Shown: piece by piece, positions 36,381 to 50,010 of the stretch | Layout of the letters: every line of letters begins with the position of its first letter | How positions within the stretch are numbered: position 1 is the stretch's first letter | Source of the DNA: Epiperipatus broadwayi | Lineage: Eukaryota; Onychophora; Udeonychophora; Euonychophora; Peripatidae | Assembly (NCBI GenBank): GCA_028023455.1 | Contig: JAQFVV010000232.1 | Location: 1,674,001 to 1,738,000 of the forward strand | DNA length: 64,000 nucleotides | Direction of reading: 5' to 3' | Translations under genes and position numbers: made by a program | Notes under the pieces: generated by a model | What the model was told of the DNA's origin: nothing | What the model saw: the letters and a program-made list of their open reading frames with translations, nothing else | Databases searched by the model: none

Positions 36381-38259
36381 TCATATTTAGGTAGAATTAG
36401 CTAAATAATACTGAAATGCAATGTTAAAGTATTCAAATTCATCAATTTTTAAAAATTTGTATCCTAGCTGTATTTTCAAGCTTAAAACGCGAAATGAACA
36501 TGCTGGTGTACAATACTATATTTTGAATGAATTTTTTCGCTGATTTTGTCATATTTAGGTAGAATTAGCTAAATAATACTGAACTGCAATGTTAAAGTAT
36601 TCAAATTCATCAATTTTTAAAAATTTGTATCCTAGCTGTATTTCCAAGCTTAAAACGCGAAATGAACATGCTGGTGTACAATACTATATTTTGAATGAAT
36701 TTTTTCACTGATTTTGTCATATTTAGGTAGAATTAGCTAAATAATACTGAACTGCAATGTTAAAGTATTCAAATTCATCAATTTTTAAAAATTTGTATCC
36801 TAGCTGTATTTCCAAGCTTAAAATGCGAAATGAACATGCTGGTGTACAATACTATATTTTGAATGAATTTTTTCACTGATTTTGTCATATTTAGGTAGAA
36901 TTAGCTAAATAATACTGAACTGCAATGTTAAAGTATTCAAATTCATCAATTTTTAAAAATTTGTATCCTAGCTGTATTTCCAAGCTTAAAACGTGAAATG
37001 AACATGCTGGTGTACAATACTATATTTTGAATGAATTTTTTCACTGATTTTGTCATATTTAGGTAGAATTAGCTAAATAATACTGAACTGCAATGTTAAA
37101 GTATTCAAATTCATCAATTTTTAAAAATTTGTATCCTAGCTGTATTTCCAAGCTTAAAATGCAAAATGAACATGCTGGTGTACAATACTATATTTTGAAT
37201 GAATTTTTTCGCTGATTTTGTCATATTTAGGTAGAATTAGCTAAATAATACTGAACTGCAATGTTAAAGTATTCAAATTCATCAATTTTTAACAATTTGT
37301 ATCCTAGCTGTATTTCCAAGCTTAAAACACGAAATGAACATGCTGGTGTATAATACTATATTTTGAATGAATTTTTTCACTGATTTTGTCATATTTAGGT
37401 AGAATTAGCTAAATAATACTGAACTGCAATGTTAAAGTATTCAAATTCATCAATTTTTAAAAATTTGTATCCTAGCTGTATTTCCAAGCTTAAAATGCAA
37501 AATGAACATGCTGGTGTACAATACTATATTTTGAATGAATTTTTGCACTGATTTTGTCATATTTAGGTAGAATTAGCTAAATAATACTGAACTGCAATGT
37601 TAAAGTATTCAAATTCATCAATTTTTAACAATTTGTATCCTAGCTGTATTTCCAAGCTTAAAACGCGAAATGAACATGCTGGTGTACAATACTATATTTT
37701 GAATGAATTTTTTCGCTGATTTTGTCATATTTAGGTAGAATTAGCTAAATAATACTGAACTGCAATGTTAAAGTATTCAAATTCATCAATTTTTAAAAAT
37801 TTGTATCCTAGCTGTATTTCCAAGCTTAAAACGCGAAATGAACATGCTGGTGTACAATACTATATTTTGAATGAATTTTTTCGCTGATTTTGTCATATTT
37901 AGGTAGAATTAGCTAAATAATACTGAACTGCAATGTTAAAGTATTCAAATTCATCAATTTTTAACAATTTGTATCCTAGCTGTATTTCCAAGCTTAAAAC
38001 GCGAAATGAACATGCTGGTGTACAATACTATATTTTGAATGAATTTTTTCGCTGATTTTGTCATATTTAGGTAGAATTAGTTAAATAATACTGAACTGCA
38101 ATGTTAAAGTATTCAAATTCATCAATTTTTAAAAATTTGTATCCTAGCTGTATTTCCAAGCTTAAAACGCGAAATGAACATGCTGGTGTACAATACTATA
38201 TTTTGAATGAATTTTTTCACTGATTTAGTCATATTTAGGTAGAATTAGCTAAATAATAC

Positions 38260-38350
38260 TGGACTGCAATGTTAAAGTATTCAAATTCAATTTTTAACAA
38301 TTTGTATCCTAGCTGTATTTCCATGTTTAAAATGCAAAATGAACAGGCTG
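38260..38350 (+). repeat. Monomer with 3 bp deletion, third copy
   Basis: ACTGGACTGC, the ATC deletion and TTCCATGTTTAAAA are together again, as at 19955, followed by the rare GAACAGGCTGG. Confidence 0.8.
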
Positions 38351-40632
38351 GTGTATAATACTATATTTTGAATGAATTTTTTCACTGATTTTGTCATATT
38401 TAGGTAGAATTAGCTAAATAATACTGAACTGCAATGTTAAAGTATTCAAATTCATCAATTTTTAACAATTTGTATCCTAGCTGTATTTCCAAGCTTAAAA
38501 CGCGAAATGAACATGCTGGTGTACAATACTATATTTTGAATGAATTTTTTCGCTGATTTTGTCATATTTAGGTAGAATTAGCTAAATAATACTGAACTGC
38601 AATGTTAAAGTATTCAAATTCATCAATTTTTAACAATTTGTATCCTAGCTGTATTTCCAAGCTTAAAACGCGAAATGAACATGCTGGTGTACAATACTAT
38701 ATTTTGAATGAATTTTTTCGCTGATTTTGTCATATTTAGGTAGAATTAGCTAAATAATACTGAACTGCAATGTTAAAGTATTCAAATTCATCAATTTTTA
38801 AAAATTTGTATCCTAGCTGTATTTCCAAGCTTAAAACGCGAAATGAACATGCTGGTGTACAATACTATATTTTGAATGAATTTTTTCACTGATTTTGTCA
38901 TATTTAGGTAGAATTAGCTAAATAATACTGAACTGCAATGTTAAAGTATTCAAATTCATCAATTTTTAAAAATTTGTATCCTAGCTGTATTTCCAAGCTT
39001 AAAACGCAAAATGAACATGCTGGTGTACAATACTATATTTTGAATGAATTTTTTCACTGATTTTGTCATATTTAGGTAGAATTAGCTAAATAATACTGAA
39101 CTGCAATGTTAAAGTATTCAAATTCATCAATTTTTAAAAATTTGTATCCTAGCTGTATTTTCAAGCTTAAAACGCGAAATGAACATGCTGGTGTACAATA
39201 CTATATTTTGAATGAATTTTTTTGCTGATTTTGTCATATTTAGGTAGAATTAGCTAAATAATACTGAACTGCAATGTTAAAGTATTCAAATTCATCAATT
39301 TTTAAAAATTTGTATCCTAGCTGTATTTCCAAGCTTAAAACGCAAAATGAACATGCTGGTGTACAATACTATATTTTGAATGAATTTTTTCACTGATTTT
39401 GTCATATTTAGGTAGAATTAGCTAAATAATACTGAACTGCAATGTTAAAGTATTCAAATTCATCAATTTTTAAAAATTTGTATCCTAGCTGTATTTCCAA
39501 GCTTAAAATGCAAAATGAACATGCTGGTGTACAATACTATATTTTGAATGAATTTTTTCACTGATTTTGTCATATTTAGGTAGAATTAGCTAAATAATAC
39601 TGAACTGCAATGTTAAAGTATTCAAATTCATCAATTTTTAACAATTTGTATCCTAGCTGTATTTCCAAGCTTAAAACGCGAAATGAACATGCTGGTGTAC
39701 AATACTATATTTTGAATGAATTTTTTCACTGATTTTGTCATATTTAGGTAGAATTAGCTAAATAATACTGAACTGCAATGTTAAAGTATTTAAATTCATC
39801 AATTTTTAAAAATTTGTATCCTAGCTGTATTTCCAAGCTTAAAACGCGAAATGAACATGCTGGTGTACAATACTATATTTTGAATGAATTTTTTCGCTGA
39901 TTTTGTCATATTTAGGTAGAATTAGCTAAATAATACTGAACTGCAATGTTAAAGTATTCAAATTCATCAATTTTTAAAAATTTGTATCCTAGCTGTATTT
40001 CCAAGCTTAAAACGCAAAATGAACATGCTGGTGTACAATACTATATTTTGAATGAATTTTTTCGCTGATTTTGTCATATTTAGGTAGAATTAGCTAAATA
40101 ATACTGAACTGCAATGTTAAAGTATTCAAATTCATCAATTTTTAAAAATTTGTATCCTAGCTGTATTTCCAAGCTTAAAACGCGAAATGAACATGCTGGT
40201 GTACAATACTATATTTTGAATGAATTTTTTCGCTGATTTTGTCATATTTAGGTAGAATTAGCTAAATAATACTGAACTGCAATGTTAAAGTATTCAAATT
40301 CATCAATTTTTAAAAATTTGTATCCTAGCTGTATTTCCAAGCTTAAAACGCGAAATGAACATGCTGGTATACAATACTATATTTTGAATGAATTTTTTCG
40401 CTGATTTTGTCATATTTAGGTAGAATTAGCTAAATAATACTGAACTGCAATGTTAAAGTATTCAAATTCATCAATTTTTAAAAATTTGTATCCTAGCTGT
40501 ATTTCCAAGCTTAAAACGCGAAATGAACATGCTGGTGTACAATACTATATTTTGAATGAATTTTTTCGCTGATTTTGTCATATTTAGGTAGAATTAGCTA
40601 AATAATACTGAAACTGCAATGTTAAAGTATTG

Positions 40633-40699
40633 AATCTAGGTTTATAATCAGCTAAATGTTATATTGAATGATTTTTTCATGAATTTAGGAATTAGCTAA
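40633..40699. repeat. Satellite orientation switch (inversion junction)
   Basis: The last regular forward monomer ends near GTTAAAGTATTGA at 40632. Then comes a shrunken forward monomer (ATATTGAATGATTTTTTCAT, GAATTTAGGAATTAGCTAA). After the palindrome TTAGCTAA at 40692-40699 the sequence continues as ATATGACAAAATCAG, which is the reverse-complement monomer. The reverse monomer normally has TTCTACCTAA between TTAGCTAA and ATATGAC; those 10 bases are missing, so the join lies at a CTAA microhomology. Confidence 0.9.
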
Positions 40700-41410
40700 A
40701 TATGACAAAATCAGTGAAAATTCATTCAAAATATAGTATTGTACCCAGCATGTCATTTCAAGTTTAAAGCACGATGAAAATACTGGTTAGGATACTAAAT
40801 TTTTAAAAATGATGAATTTGATTTTAACGATTGCAGTTCAGTATTATTTAGCTAATTCTACAAATATGACTAAAATCAATATTAAAAAATTCAATTCAAA
40901 ATATAGTATTTATACCAGCATGTTCATTTGTGCTTTAAAAGATTCAGTAGGATATCAAATTGTTAAAAATTGATGAATTTGAATACTTTAACATTGCAGT
41001 TCAATATTATTTAGCTAATTCATACAAATATGACAAAATCAATGAAAAAATTCATTCAATAATATTATTGTACACCAGCATGTCCATTTAGCGTTTTAAG
41101 CTTGGAAATACAGCTAGGATACAAATTGTTTAAAATTGATGAATTTGAATACTTTAACATTGCAGTTCAGTATTATTTAGCTAATTCTACCTAAATATGA
41201 AATAAAATATAGTATATATAATTCAGCATGTTCCATTCTGTGTTTTAAACTTGGAAATACAGCTAGGATACAAATTTTAAAAATTGATGAATTTGAATAC
41301 TTTAACATTGCAGTTCAGTATTATTTAGCTATATGACTAAAATCGAATGAAAAAATTCATTCAAAATATATGTATTGTATACCAGCATGTTCATTTCGCG
41401 TTTTAAGATT
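40700..41410 (-). repeat. Disrupted monomers next to the inversion
   Basis: The first four or so reverse monomers are shortened and carry many indels, for example GTACCCAGCATGTCATTTC near 40740, TTTATACCAGCATG near 40910 and loss of the GACAAAATC part near 41195. Regular monomers resume near 41400. Confidence 0.8.
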
Positions 41411-43599
41411 GAAATACAGCTAGGATACAAATTTTTAAAAATTGATGAATTTAAATACTTTAACATTGCAGTTCAGTATTATTTAGCTAATTCTACCTAA
41501 ATATGACAAAATCAGCGAAAAAATTCATTCAAAATATAGTATTGTACACCAGCATGTTCCAATCGCGTTTTAAGCTTGGAAATACAGCTAGGATTACAAA
41601 TTGTTAAAATTTGAATGACTAAGCATTGCAGTTCAGTATTATTTAGCTAATTCTACCTAAATATGACAAAATCAGCGAAAAAATTCATTCAAAATATAGT
41701 ATTGTACACCAGCATGTTCATTTCGCGTTTTAAGCTTGGAAATACAGCTAGGATACAAATTTTTAAAAATTGATGAATTTGAATACTTTAACCAGTTCAG
41801 TATTATTTAGCTAATTCTACCTAAATATGACAAAATCAGTGAAAAAATTCATTCAAAATATATATTGTATACACAGCATGTTCATTTTCGCGTTTTAAGC
41901 TTGGAAATACAGCTAGGATACAAATTAAAAATTGATTGAATACTTTAACATTGCAGTTCAGTATTATTTAGCTAATTCTACCTAAATATGACAAAATCAG
42001 TGAAAAAATTCATTCAAAATATATATTGTACACCAGCATGTTCATTTCGCGTTTTAAGCTTGGAAATACAGCTAGGATACAAATTTTTAAAAATTGATGA
42101 ATTTGAATACTTTAACATTGCAGTTCAGTATTATTTAGCTAATTCTACCTAAATATGACAAAATCAGCGAAAAAATTCATTCAAAATATAGTATTGTACA
42201 CCAGCATGTTCCAATCGCGTTTTAAGCTTGGAAATCAGATAGGATACAAATTTTTAAAAATTGATGAATTTGAATACTTTAACATTGCAGTTCAGTATTA
42301 TTTAGCTAATTCTACCTAAATATGACAAAATCAGCGAAAAAATTCATTCAAAATATAGTATTGTATACCAGCATGTTCATTTTGCGTTTTAAGCTTGGAA
42401 ATACAGCTAGGATACAAATTTTTAAAAATTGATGAATTTGAATACTTTAACATTGCAGTTCAATATTATTTAGCTAATTCTACCTAAATATGACAAAATC
42501 AGCGAAAAAATTCATTCAAAATATAGTATTGTACACCAGCATGTTCATTTCGCGTTTTAAGCTGGGAAATACAGCTAGGATACAAATTTTTAAAAATTGA
42601 TGAATTTGAATACTTTAACATTGCAGTTCAGTATTATTTAGCTAATTCTACCTAAATATGACAAAATCAGCGAAAAAATTCATTCAAAATATAGTATTGT
42701 ACACCAGCATGTTCCAATCGCGTTTTAAGCTTGGAAATACAGCTAGGATACAAATTTTTAAAAATTGATGAATTTGAATACTTTAACATTGCAGTTCAGT
42801 ATTATTTAGCTAATTCTACCTAAATATGACAAAATCAGCGAAAAAATTCATTCAAAATATAGTAGTGTTTACCAGCATGTCAATTTCGCGTTTTAAGCTT
42901 GGAAATACAGCTAGGATACAAATTTTTAAAAATTGATGAATTTGAATACTTTAACATTGCAGTTCAGTATTATTTAGGTAATTCTACCTAAATATGACAA
43001 AATCAGCGAAAAAATTCATTCAAAATATAGTATTGTACACCAGCATGTTCCCAATCGCGTTTTAAGCCTGGAAATACAGCTGGACACAATTTTTAAAAAT
43101 TGATGAATTTGAATACTTTAACATTGCAGTTCAGTATTATTTAGGTAATTCTACCTAAATATGACAAAATCAGCGAAAAAATTCATTCAAAATATAGTAT
43201 TGTACACCAGCATGTTCCAATCGCGTTTTAAGCTTGGAAATACAGCTAGGATACAAATTTTTAAAAATTGATGAATTTGAATACTTTAACATTGCAGTTC
43301 AGTATTATTTAGCTAATTCTACCTAAATATGACAAAATCAGCGAAAAAATTCATTCAAAATATAGTATTGTATACCAGCATGTCCATTTCGCGTTTTAAG
43401 CTTGGAAATACAGCTAGGATACAAATTTTTAAAAATTGATGAATTTGAATACTTTAACATTGCAGTTCAGTATTATTTAGCTAATTCTACCTAAATATGA
43501 CAAAATCATCGAAAAAATTCATTCAAAATATAGTATTGTACACCAGCATGTTCCATTTCGCGTTTTAAGCTTGGAAATACAGCTAGGATACAAATTGTT

Positions 43600-44400
43600 A
43601 GAATTTGAATATGCTAACATTGCAGTTCAGTATTATTTAGCTAATTCTACCTAAATATGAAAATCGAAAAATTAATTCAAAATATAGTATTGTATACCAT
43701 GCATTTTTCTTTTTTTTTTAAAGGGAAATACAGCTAGATTTCAAATTTTAAAAATTGATGAATTTGAATACTTTAACATTGCAGTTCAGTATTATTTAGC
43801 TAATTCTACCTAAATATGACAAAATCAAAAAAAATTCATTCAAAATATAGTATTGTACACCAGCATGTTATATCGTTTTAAGCTTTTAAGAATACAGCTA
43901 GGATACAAATTTTTAAAAATTGATGAGTTTAAAGCAGTTCAGTATTATTTAGCTAATTCTACTAAATATGACAAAATCAGTGAAAAATTCATTCAAAAAT
44001 AAGTATTAGTACACCAGCATGTTCATTTCGCGTTTTAAGCTTGGAAAACTAGCAGGATACAAATTTTAAAAAATTGATTGAATTTGAATACTTTAACATT
44101 GCAGTTCAGTATTATTTAGCTAATTCTACCTAAATATGACAAAATCAGCGAAAAATTCATTCAAAATATAGTATTGTATAACCAGCATGTTCATTTCGCG
44201 TTTTAAGCTTGGAAATACAGCTAGATTGATAAATTGTTTAAAATTGATGAACTTGTAAGCATTGATTTCAGTATTATTTAGCTAATTCTACCTAAATATG
44301 ACAAAATCAGCGAAAAAATTCATTCAAAATATAGTATTGTACACCAGCATGTTCATTTAACGCGTTTTAAGTTGAAGGATACAAATTTTTAAAAATTGAT
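43600..44400 (-). repeat. Disrupted monomer block
   Basis: About five monomers carry multiple indels, including a T-run insertion near 43710 and loss of the AGGATACAAA step near 44370. Each is bordered by regular monomer segments. Confidence 0.75.
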
Positions 44401-45369
44401 GAATTTGAATACTTTAACATTGCAGTTCAGTATTATTTAGCTAATTCTACCTAAATATGACAAAATCAGCGAAAAAATTCATTCAAAATATAGTATTGTA
44501 TACCAGCATGTTCATTTCGCGTTTTAAACTTGGAAATACAGCTAGGATACAAATTTTTAAAAATTGATGAATTTGAATACTTTAACATTGCAGTTCAGTA
44601 TTATTTAGCTAATTCTACCTAAATATGACAAAATCAGCGAAAAAATTCATTCAAAATATAGTATTGTATACCAGCATGTCCATTTCGCATTTTAAGCTTG
44701 GAAATACAGCTAGGATACAAATTTTTAAAAATTGATGAATTTGAATACTTTAACATTGCAGTTCAGTATTATTTAGCTAATTCTACCTAAATATGACAAA
44801 ATCAGCGAAAAAATTCATTCAAAATATAGTATTGTACACCAGCATGTCCATTTCGCGTTTTAAGCTTGGAAATACAGCTAGGATACAAATTTTTAAAAAT
44901 TGATGAATTTGAATAATTTAACATTGCAGTTCAGTATAATTTAGCTAATTCTACCTAAATATGACAAAATCAGTGAAAAAATTCATTCAAAATATAGTAT
45001 TGTATACCAGCATGTCCATTTCGCGTTTTAAGCTTGGAAATACAGCTAGGATACAAATTTTTAAAAATTGATGAATTTGAATACTTTAACATTGCAGTTC
45101 AGTATTATTTAGCTAATTCTACCTAAATATGACAAAATCAGCGAAAAAATTCATTCAAAATATAGTATTGTACACGTGCTTGTTCCAATCGCGTTTTAAG
45201 CTGGAAATACAGCTAGGATACAAATTTTTAAAAATTGATGAATTTCAATACTTTAACATTGCAGTTCAGTATTATTTAGCTAATTCTACCTAAATATGAC
45301 AAAATCAGCGAAAAAATTCATTCAAAATATAGTATTGTACACCAGCATGTTCATTTCGCGTTTTAAGCT

Positions 45370-45960
45370 TGAGAAATACAGCTAGGATACAAATTGTTAA
45401 AAATTGATGAATTTGATATAACTTATTGCAGTATTATTTAGCTAATTCTACCTAAATATGACAAAATCAGGAATTATTCAAGTATAGTAACCAGATGTTC
45501 ATTTGCTTTAAGCTTGAAATACGCTAAGTAAATTTTTAAAATTTGAATACTTTAATTGCATTAACATTGGTCATTATTGCTAATTCTACCTAAATATGAC
45601 AAAATAAGGAAAAAATTCATTCAAAATATAGTATTGTATACCAGCATGTTCAATTCGCGTTTTAAGCTTGGAAATACAGCTAGGATTACAATAATTGATG
45701 AATTTATAATTTTAACATTGCAGTTCAGTATTATTTAGCTAATTCTACTTAAATATGACAAAATCAGCGAAAAAATTCATTCAAAATATAGTATTATACC
45801 AGCATGTTCGATTGAAATTTTAGAAATTGTTAAAATTGATAATTTGAGTCAGTATTATTTTAATCTAAATATGACAAAATCAAAAAATATTCAAATATAA
45901 ATGCATGTTCATTTTAGCTCGTTTAAGCTTGGAAATACGCTAGGATACAAATTTTTAAAA
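45370..45960 (-). repeat. Strongly disrupted monomer block
   Basis: Monomers near 45410-45590 and 45800-45920 have lost a third or more of their bases in scattered small deletions, yet keep monomer order. Confidence 0.75.
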
Positions 45961-48900
45961 ATTGATGAATTTGAATACTTTAACATTGCAGTTCAGTATT
46001 ATTTAGCTAATTCTACCTAAATATGACAAAATCAGCGAAAAAATTAATTCAAAATATAGTATTGTATACCAGCATGTTCATTTCGCGTTTTAAGCTTGGA
46101 AATACAGCTAGGATACAAATTTTTAAAAATTGATGAATTTGAATACTTTAACATTGCAGTTCAGTATTATTTAGCTAATTCTACCTAAATATGACAAAAT
46201 CAGCGAAAAAATTCATTCAAAATATAGTATTGTATACCAACCTAAATCCTTTCGCGTTTTAAGCTTGAAGATACAGCTAGGATACAAATTTTTAAAAATT
46301 GATGAATTTGAATACTTTAACATTGCAGTTCAGTATTATTTAGCTAATTCTACCTAAATATGACAAAATCAGCGAAAAAATTCATTCAAAATATAGTATT
46401 GTACCAGCATGTTCACTTAGTGGAATTCAGCTAGGATACAAATTTTTAAAAATTGATGAATTTGAATAGCTTTAACATTGCAGTTCAGTAATTTAGCTAA
46501 TTCTACCTAAATATGACAAAATTACGAAAATTCATTCAAAATATAGTATTGTACACCAGCATGTCCAATCGCGTTTTTAGCTTGGAAATACAGCTAGGAT
46601 ACAAATTTTTAAAAATTGATGAATTTGAATACTTTAACATTGCAGTTCAGTATTATTTAGCTAATTCTACCTAAATATGACAAAATCAGCGAAAAAATTC
46701 ATTCAAAATATAGTATTGTACACCAGCATGTTCATTTCGCGTTTTAAGCTTGGAAATACAGCTAGGATACAAATTTTTAAAAATTGATGAATTTGAATAC
46801 TTTAACATTGCAGTTCAGTATTATTTAGCTAATTCTACCTAAATATGACAAAATCAGCGAAAAAATTCATTCAAAATATAGTATTGTACACCAGCATGTT
46901 CAATTTCGCGTTTTAAGCTTGGAAATACAGCTAGGATACAAATTGTTAAAAATTGATGAATTTGAATACTTTAACATTGCAGTTCAGTATTATTTAGCTA
47001 ATTCTACCTAAATATGACAAAATCAGCGAAAAAATTCATTCAAAATATAGTATTGTATACCAGCATGTTCCATTTCGCGTTTTAAGCTTGGAAATACAGC
47101 TAGGATACAAATTTTTAAAAATTGATGAATTTGAATACTTTAACATTGCAGTTCAGTATTATTTAGCTAATTCTACCTAAATATGACAAAATCAGCGAAA
47201 AATTCATTCAAAATATAGTATTGTATACCAGCATGTTCATTTCGCGTTTTAAGCTTGGAAATACAGCTAGGATACAAATTTTTAAAAATTGATGAATTTG
47301 AATACTTTAACATTGCAGTTCAGTATTATTTAGCTAATTCTACCTAAATATGACAAAATCAGCGAAAAAAATTCATTCAAAATATAGTATTGTACACCAG
47401 CATGTCCATTTCGCGTTTTAAGCTTGGAAATACAGCTAGGATACAAATTTTTAAAAATTGATGAATTTGAATACTTTAACATTGCAGTTCAGTATTATTT
47501 AGCTAATTCTACTAATATGACAAAATCAGGAAAATTCATTAAATATATATTTCATTTTGCTTTAAGCTAGAATTACAAATTTAATGATGAATTTGAATAC
47601 TTTAACATTGCAGTTCAGTATTATTTAGCTAATTCTACCTAAATATGACAAAATCAGCGAAAAAATTCATTCAAAATATAGTATTGTACACCAGCATGTT
47701 CGTTTCGCGTTTTAAGCTTGGAAATACAGCTAGGATACAAATTTTTAAAAATTGATGAATTTGAATACTTTAACATTGCAGTTCAGTATTATTTAGCTAA
47801 TTCTACCTAAATATGACAAAATCAACGAAAAAATTCATTCAAAATATAGTATTGTATAACAGCATGTTCCAATCGCGTTTTAAGCTTGGAACTACAGCTA
47901 GGATACAAATTTTTAAAAATTGATGAATTTGTATACTTTAACATTGCAGTTCAGTATTATTTAGCTAATTCTACCAAATATGACAAAATCAGCGAAAAAA
48001 TTCATTCAAAATATAGTATTGTATACCAGCATGTTCATTTCGCGTTTTAAGCTTGGAAATACAGCTAGGATACAAATTTTTAAAAATTGATGAATTTGAA
48101 TACTTTAACATTGCAGTTCAGTATTATTTAGCTAATTCTACCTAAATATGACAAAATCAGCGAAAAAATTCATTCAAAATATAGTATTGTACACCAGCAT
48201 GTTCATTTCGCGTTTTAAGCTTGGAAATACAGCTAAAATACAAATTTTTAAAAATTGATGAATTTGAAATACTTTAACATTGCAGTTCAGTATTATTTAG
48301 CTAATTCTACTAAAGACAAAATATCGAGTGAAAAATTCATTCAAAATATAGTATTGTACACCACTTGCATTTCCTTTATGAAATACAGCTAGGATACAAA
48401 TTTTTAAAAATTGATGAATTTGAATACTTTAACATTGCAGTTCAGTATTATTTAGCTAATTCTACCTAAATATGACAAAATCAGCGAAAAAATTCATTCA
48501 AAATATAGTATTGTACACCAGCATGTTCATTTCGCGTTTTAAGCTTGGAAATACAGCTAGGATACAAATTTTAAAAAATTGATGAATTTAATACTTTAAC
48601 ATTGCAGTTCAGTATTATTTAGCTAATTCTACCTAAATATGACAAAATCAGCGAAAAAATTCATTCAAAATATAGTATTGTATACCAGCATGTTCATTTC
48701 AGCGAATTCAGCTAGGAAATACAAATTGTTTAAAAATTGATGAATTTGAATAGCTTTAACATTGCAGTTCAGTATTATTTAGCTAATTCTACCTAAATAT
48801 GACAAAATCAGTGAAAAAATTCATTCAAAATATAGTATTGTATACCAGCATGTTCATTTCGCGTTTTAAGCTTGGAAATACAGCTAGGATACAAATTGTT

Positions 48901-48989
48901 AAAAATTGATGAATTTGAATACTTTAACATTGCAGTTCAGTATTATTTAGCTAATTCTACCTAAATATGACAAAATCAGCGAAAAAATT

Positions 48990-50010
48990 CATTCAAAATA
49001 TAGTATTGTATCCCAGCTGTGATTTAAGTTTTAACTGCTTGGAAATACACTAGGATAAAATTGTAAAATTGATTAAATATTAGCTAACATTGCAGTTCAG
49101 TATTATTTAGCTAATTCTACCTAAATATGACAAAATCAGAAAAAATTCATTCAAAATAGTATTGTATACCAGCATGTTCCATTCGCGTTTTAAGCTTGAA
49201 ATACAGTAGGATACAAATTTTAAAAATTGATGATGAATTAACATTCAGTTCAGTATTATTTAGTACAAAATAATAGTATTGTATACCAGCATGTTCATTT
49301 AGCGTTTTAGAAATACAGCTAGGATACAAATTTTTAAAAATTGATGAATTTGAATACTTTAACATTGCAGTTGATTCATTTAGCTAATTCTACTAAATAT
49401 GACAAAATCAATGAAAAATTCATTCAAAATATATATATTATTACCAGCATGTTCCATTTAGCGTTTTAAAGAAATACAGCTAGAGATACAAATTGTTAAA
49501 AATTGATGAATTTGAATACTTTAACATTGCAGTTCAGTATTATTTAGCTAATTCTACCTAAATATGACAAAATCAGTGAAAAAATTCATTCAAAATATAC
49601 TATTGTACACCAGCATGTTCATTTCGCATTTAAGCTTGGAAATACAGCTAGGATACAAATTTTTAAAAATTGATGAATTTGAATACTTTAACATTGCAGT
49701 TAAGTAATATTTAGCTACATCTATCTAAATATGACAAAATCAGTGAACAAATTCATTCAAAATATACTATTGTACACCAGCATGTTCATTTCGCGTTTTA
49801 AGCTTGGAAATACAGCTAGGATACATATTTAAAAATTGATGAATTTGAATACTTTAACATGCAGTTAGGGGTTGTCAGTATTATTTAGCTAATTCTACCT
49901 AAATATGACAAAATCAGCGAAAAAATTCATTAAATATTTCTGTTGTTTAACTTGAAATAAGCTGTACAATTTAAAATTGATGAATTATTAAAAAATTATC
50001 AAAATATAGT
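48990..50010 (-). repeat. Disrupted monomer block with partial duplications
   Basis: Contains shortened monomers near 49010-49300, an inserted AGGGGTTGT near 49866, and a collapsed monomer at about 49925-50000. Standard monomers follow at 50000. Confidence 0.75.

Larger units (their letters stand above)
12889..40632 (+). repeat. 168 bp satellite array, forward orientation, about 165 copies
   Basis: The phrase CTAAATAATACTGAACTGC recurs at 12890, 13059, 13227, 13395 and onwards with a period of 168 bp, and the array is head-to-tail and nearly free of indels. Dividing the length by 168 gives about 165 units. Each monomer contains a HindIII site (AAGCTT), the palindrome TTAGCTAA, often the 14 bp palindrome AATTTTTAAAAATT, and three CpGs (ACGCGA and TTCGCT). 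Recurrent variants are AAAAATTTG or AACAATTTG, ATGAACATG or ATGCACATG, AATACTAT or AATAGTAT, plus transitions at the CpGs. Monomer length near a nucleosome repeat is common in centromeric, pericentromeric and subtelomeric satellites; which applies here is not shown. No gene is present. Confidence 0.98.

Noticed and set aside
12889-40632. CRISPR array
   Set aside because: The repeats are directly adjacent 168 bp units with no unique spacers, in a genome with eukaryotic LINEs.
12889-40632. A simple 12-monomer higher-order repeat
   Set aside because: The 12-unit spacing between 17346 and 19361 is not repeated. Other marked monomers are 20, 24, 25, 31, 44 or 85 units apart.
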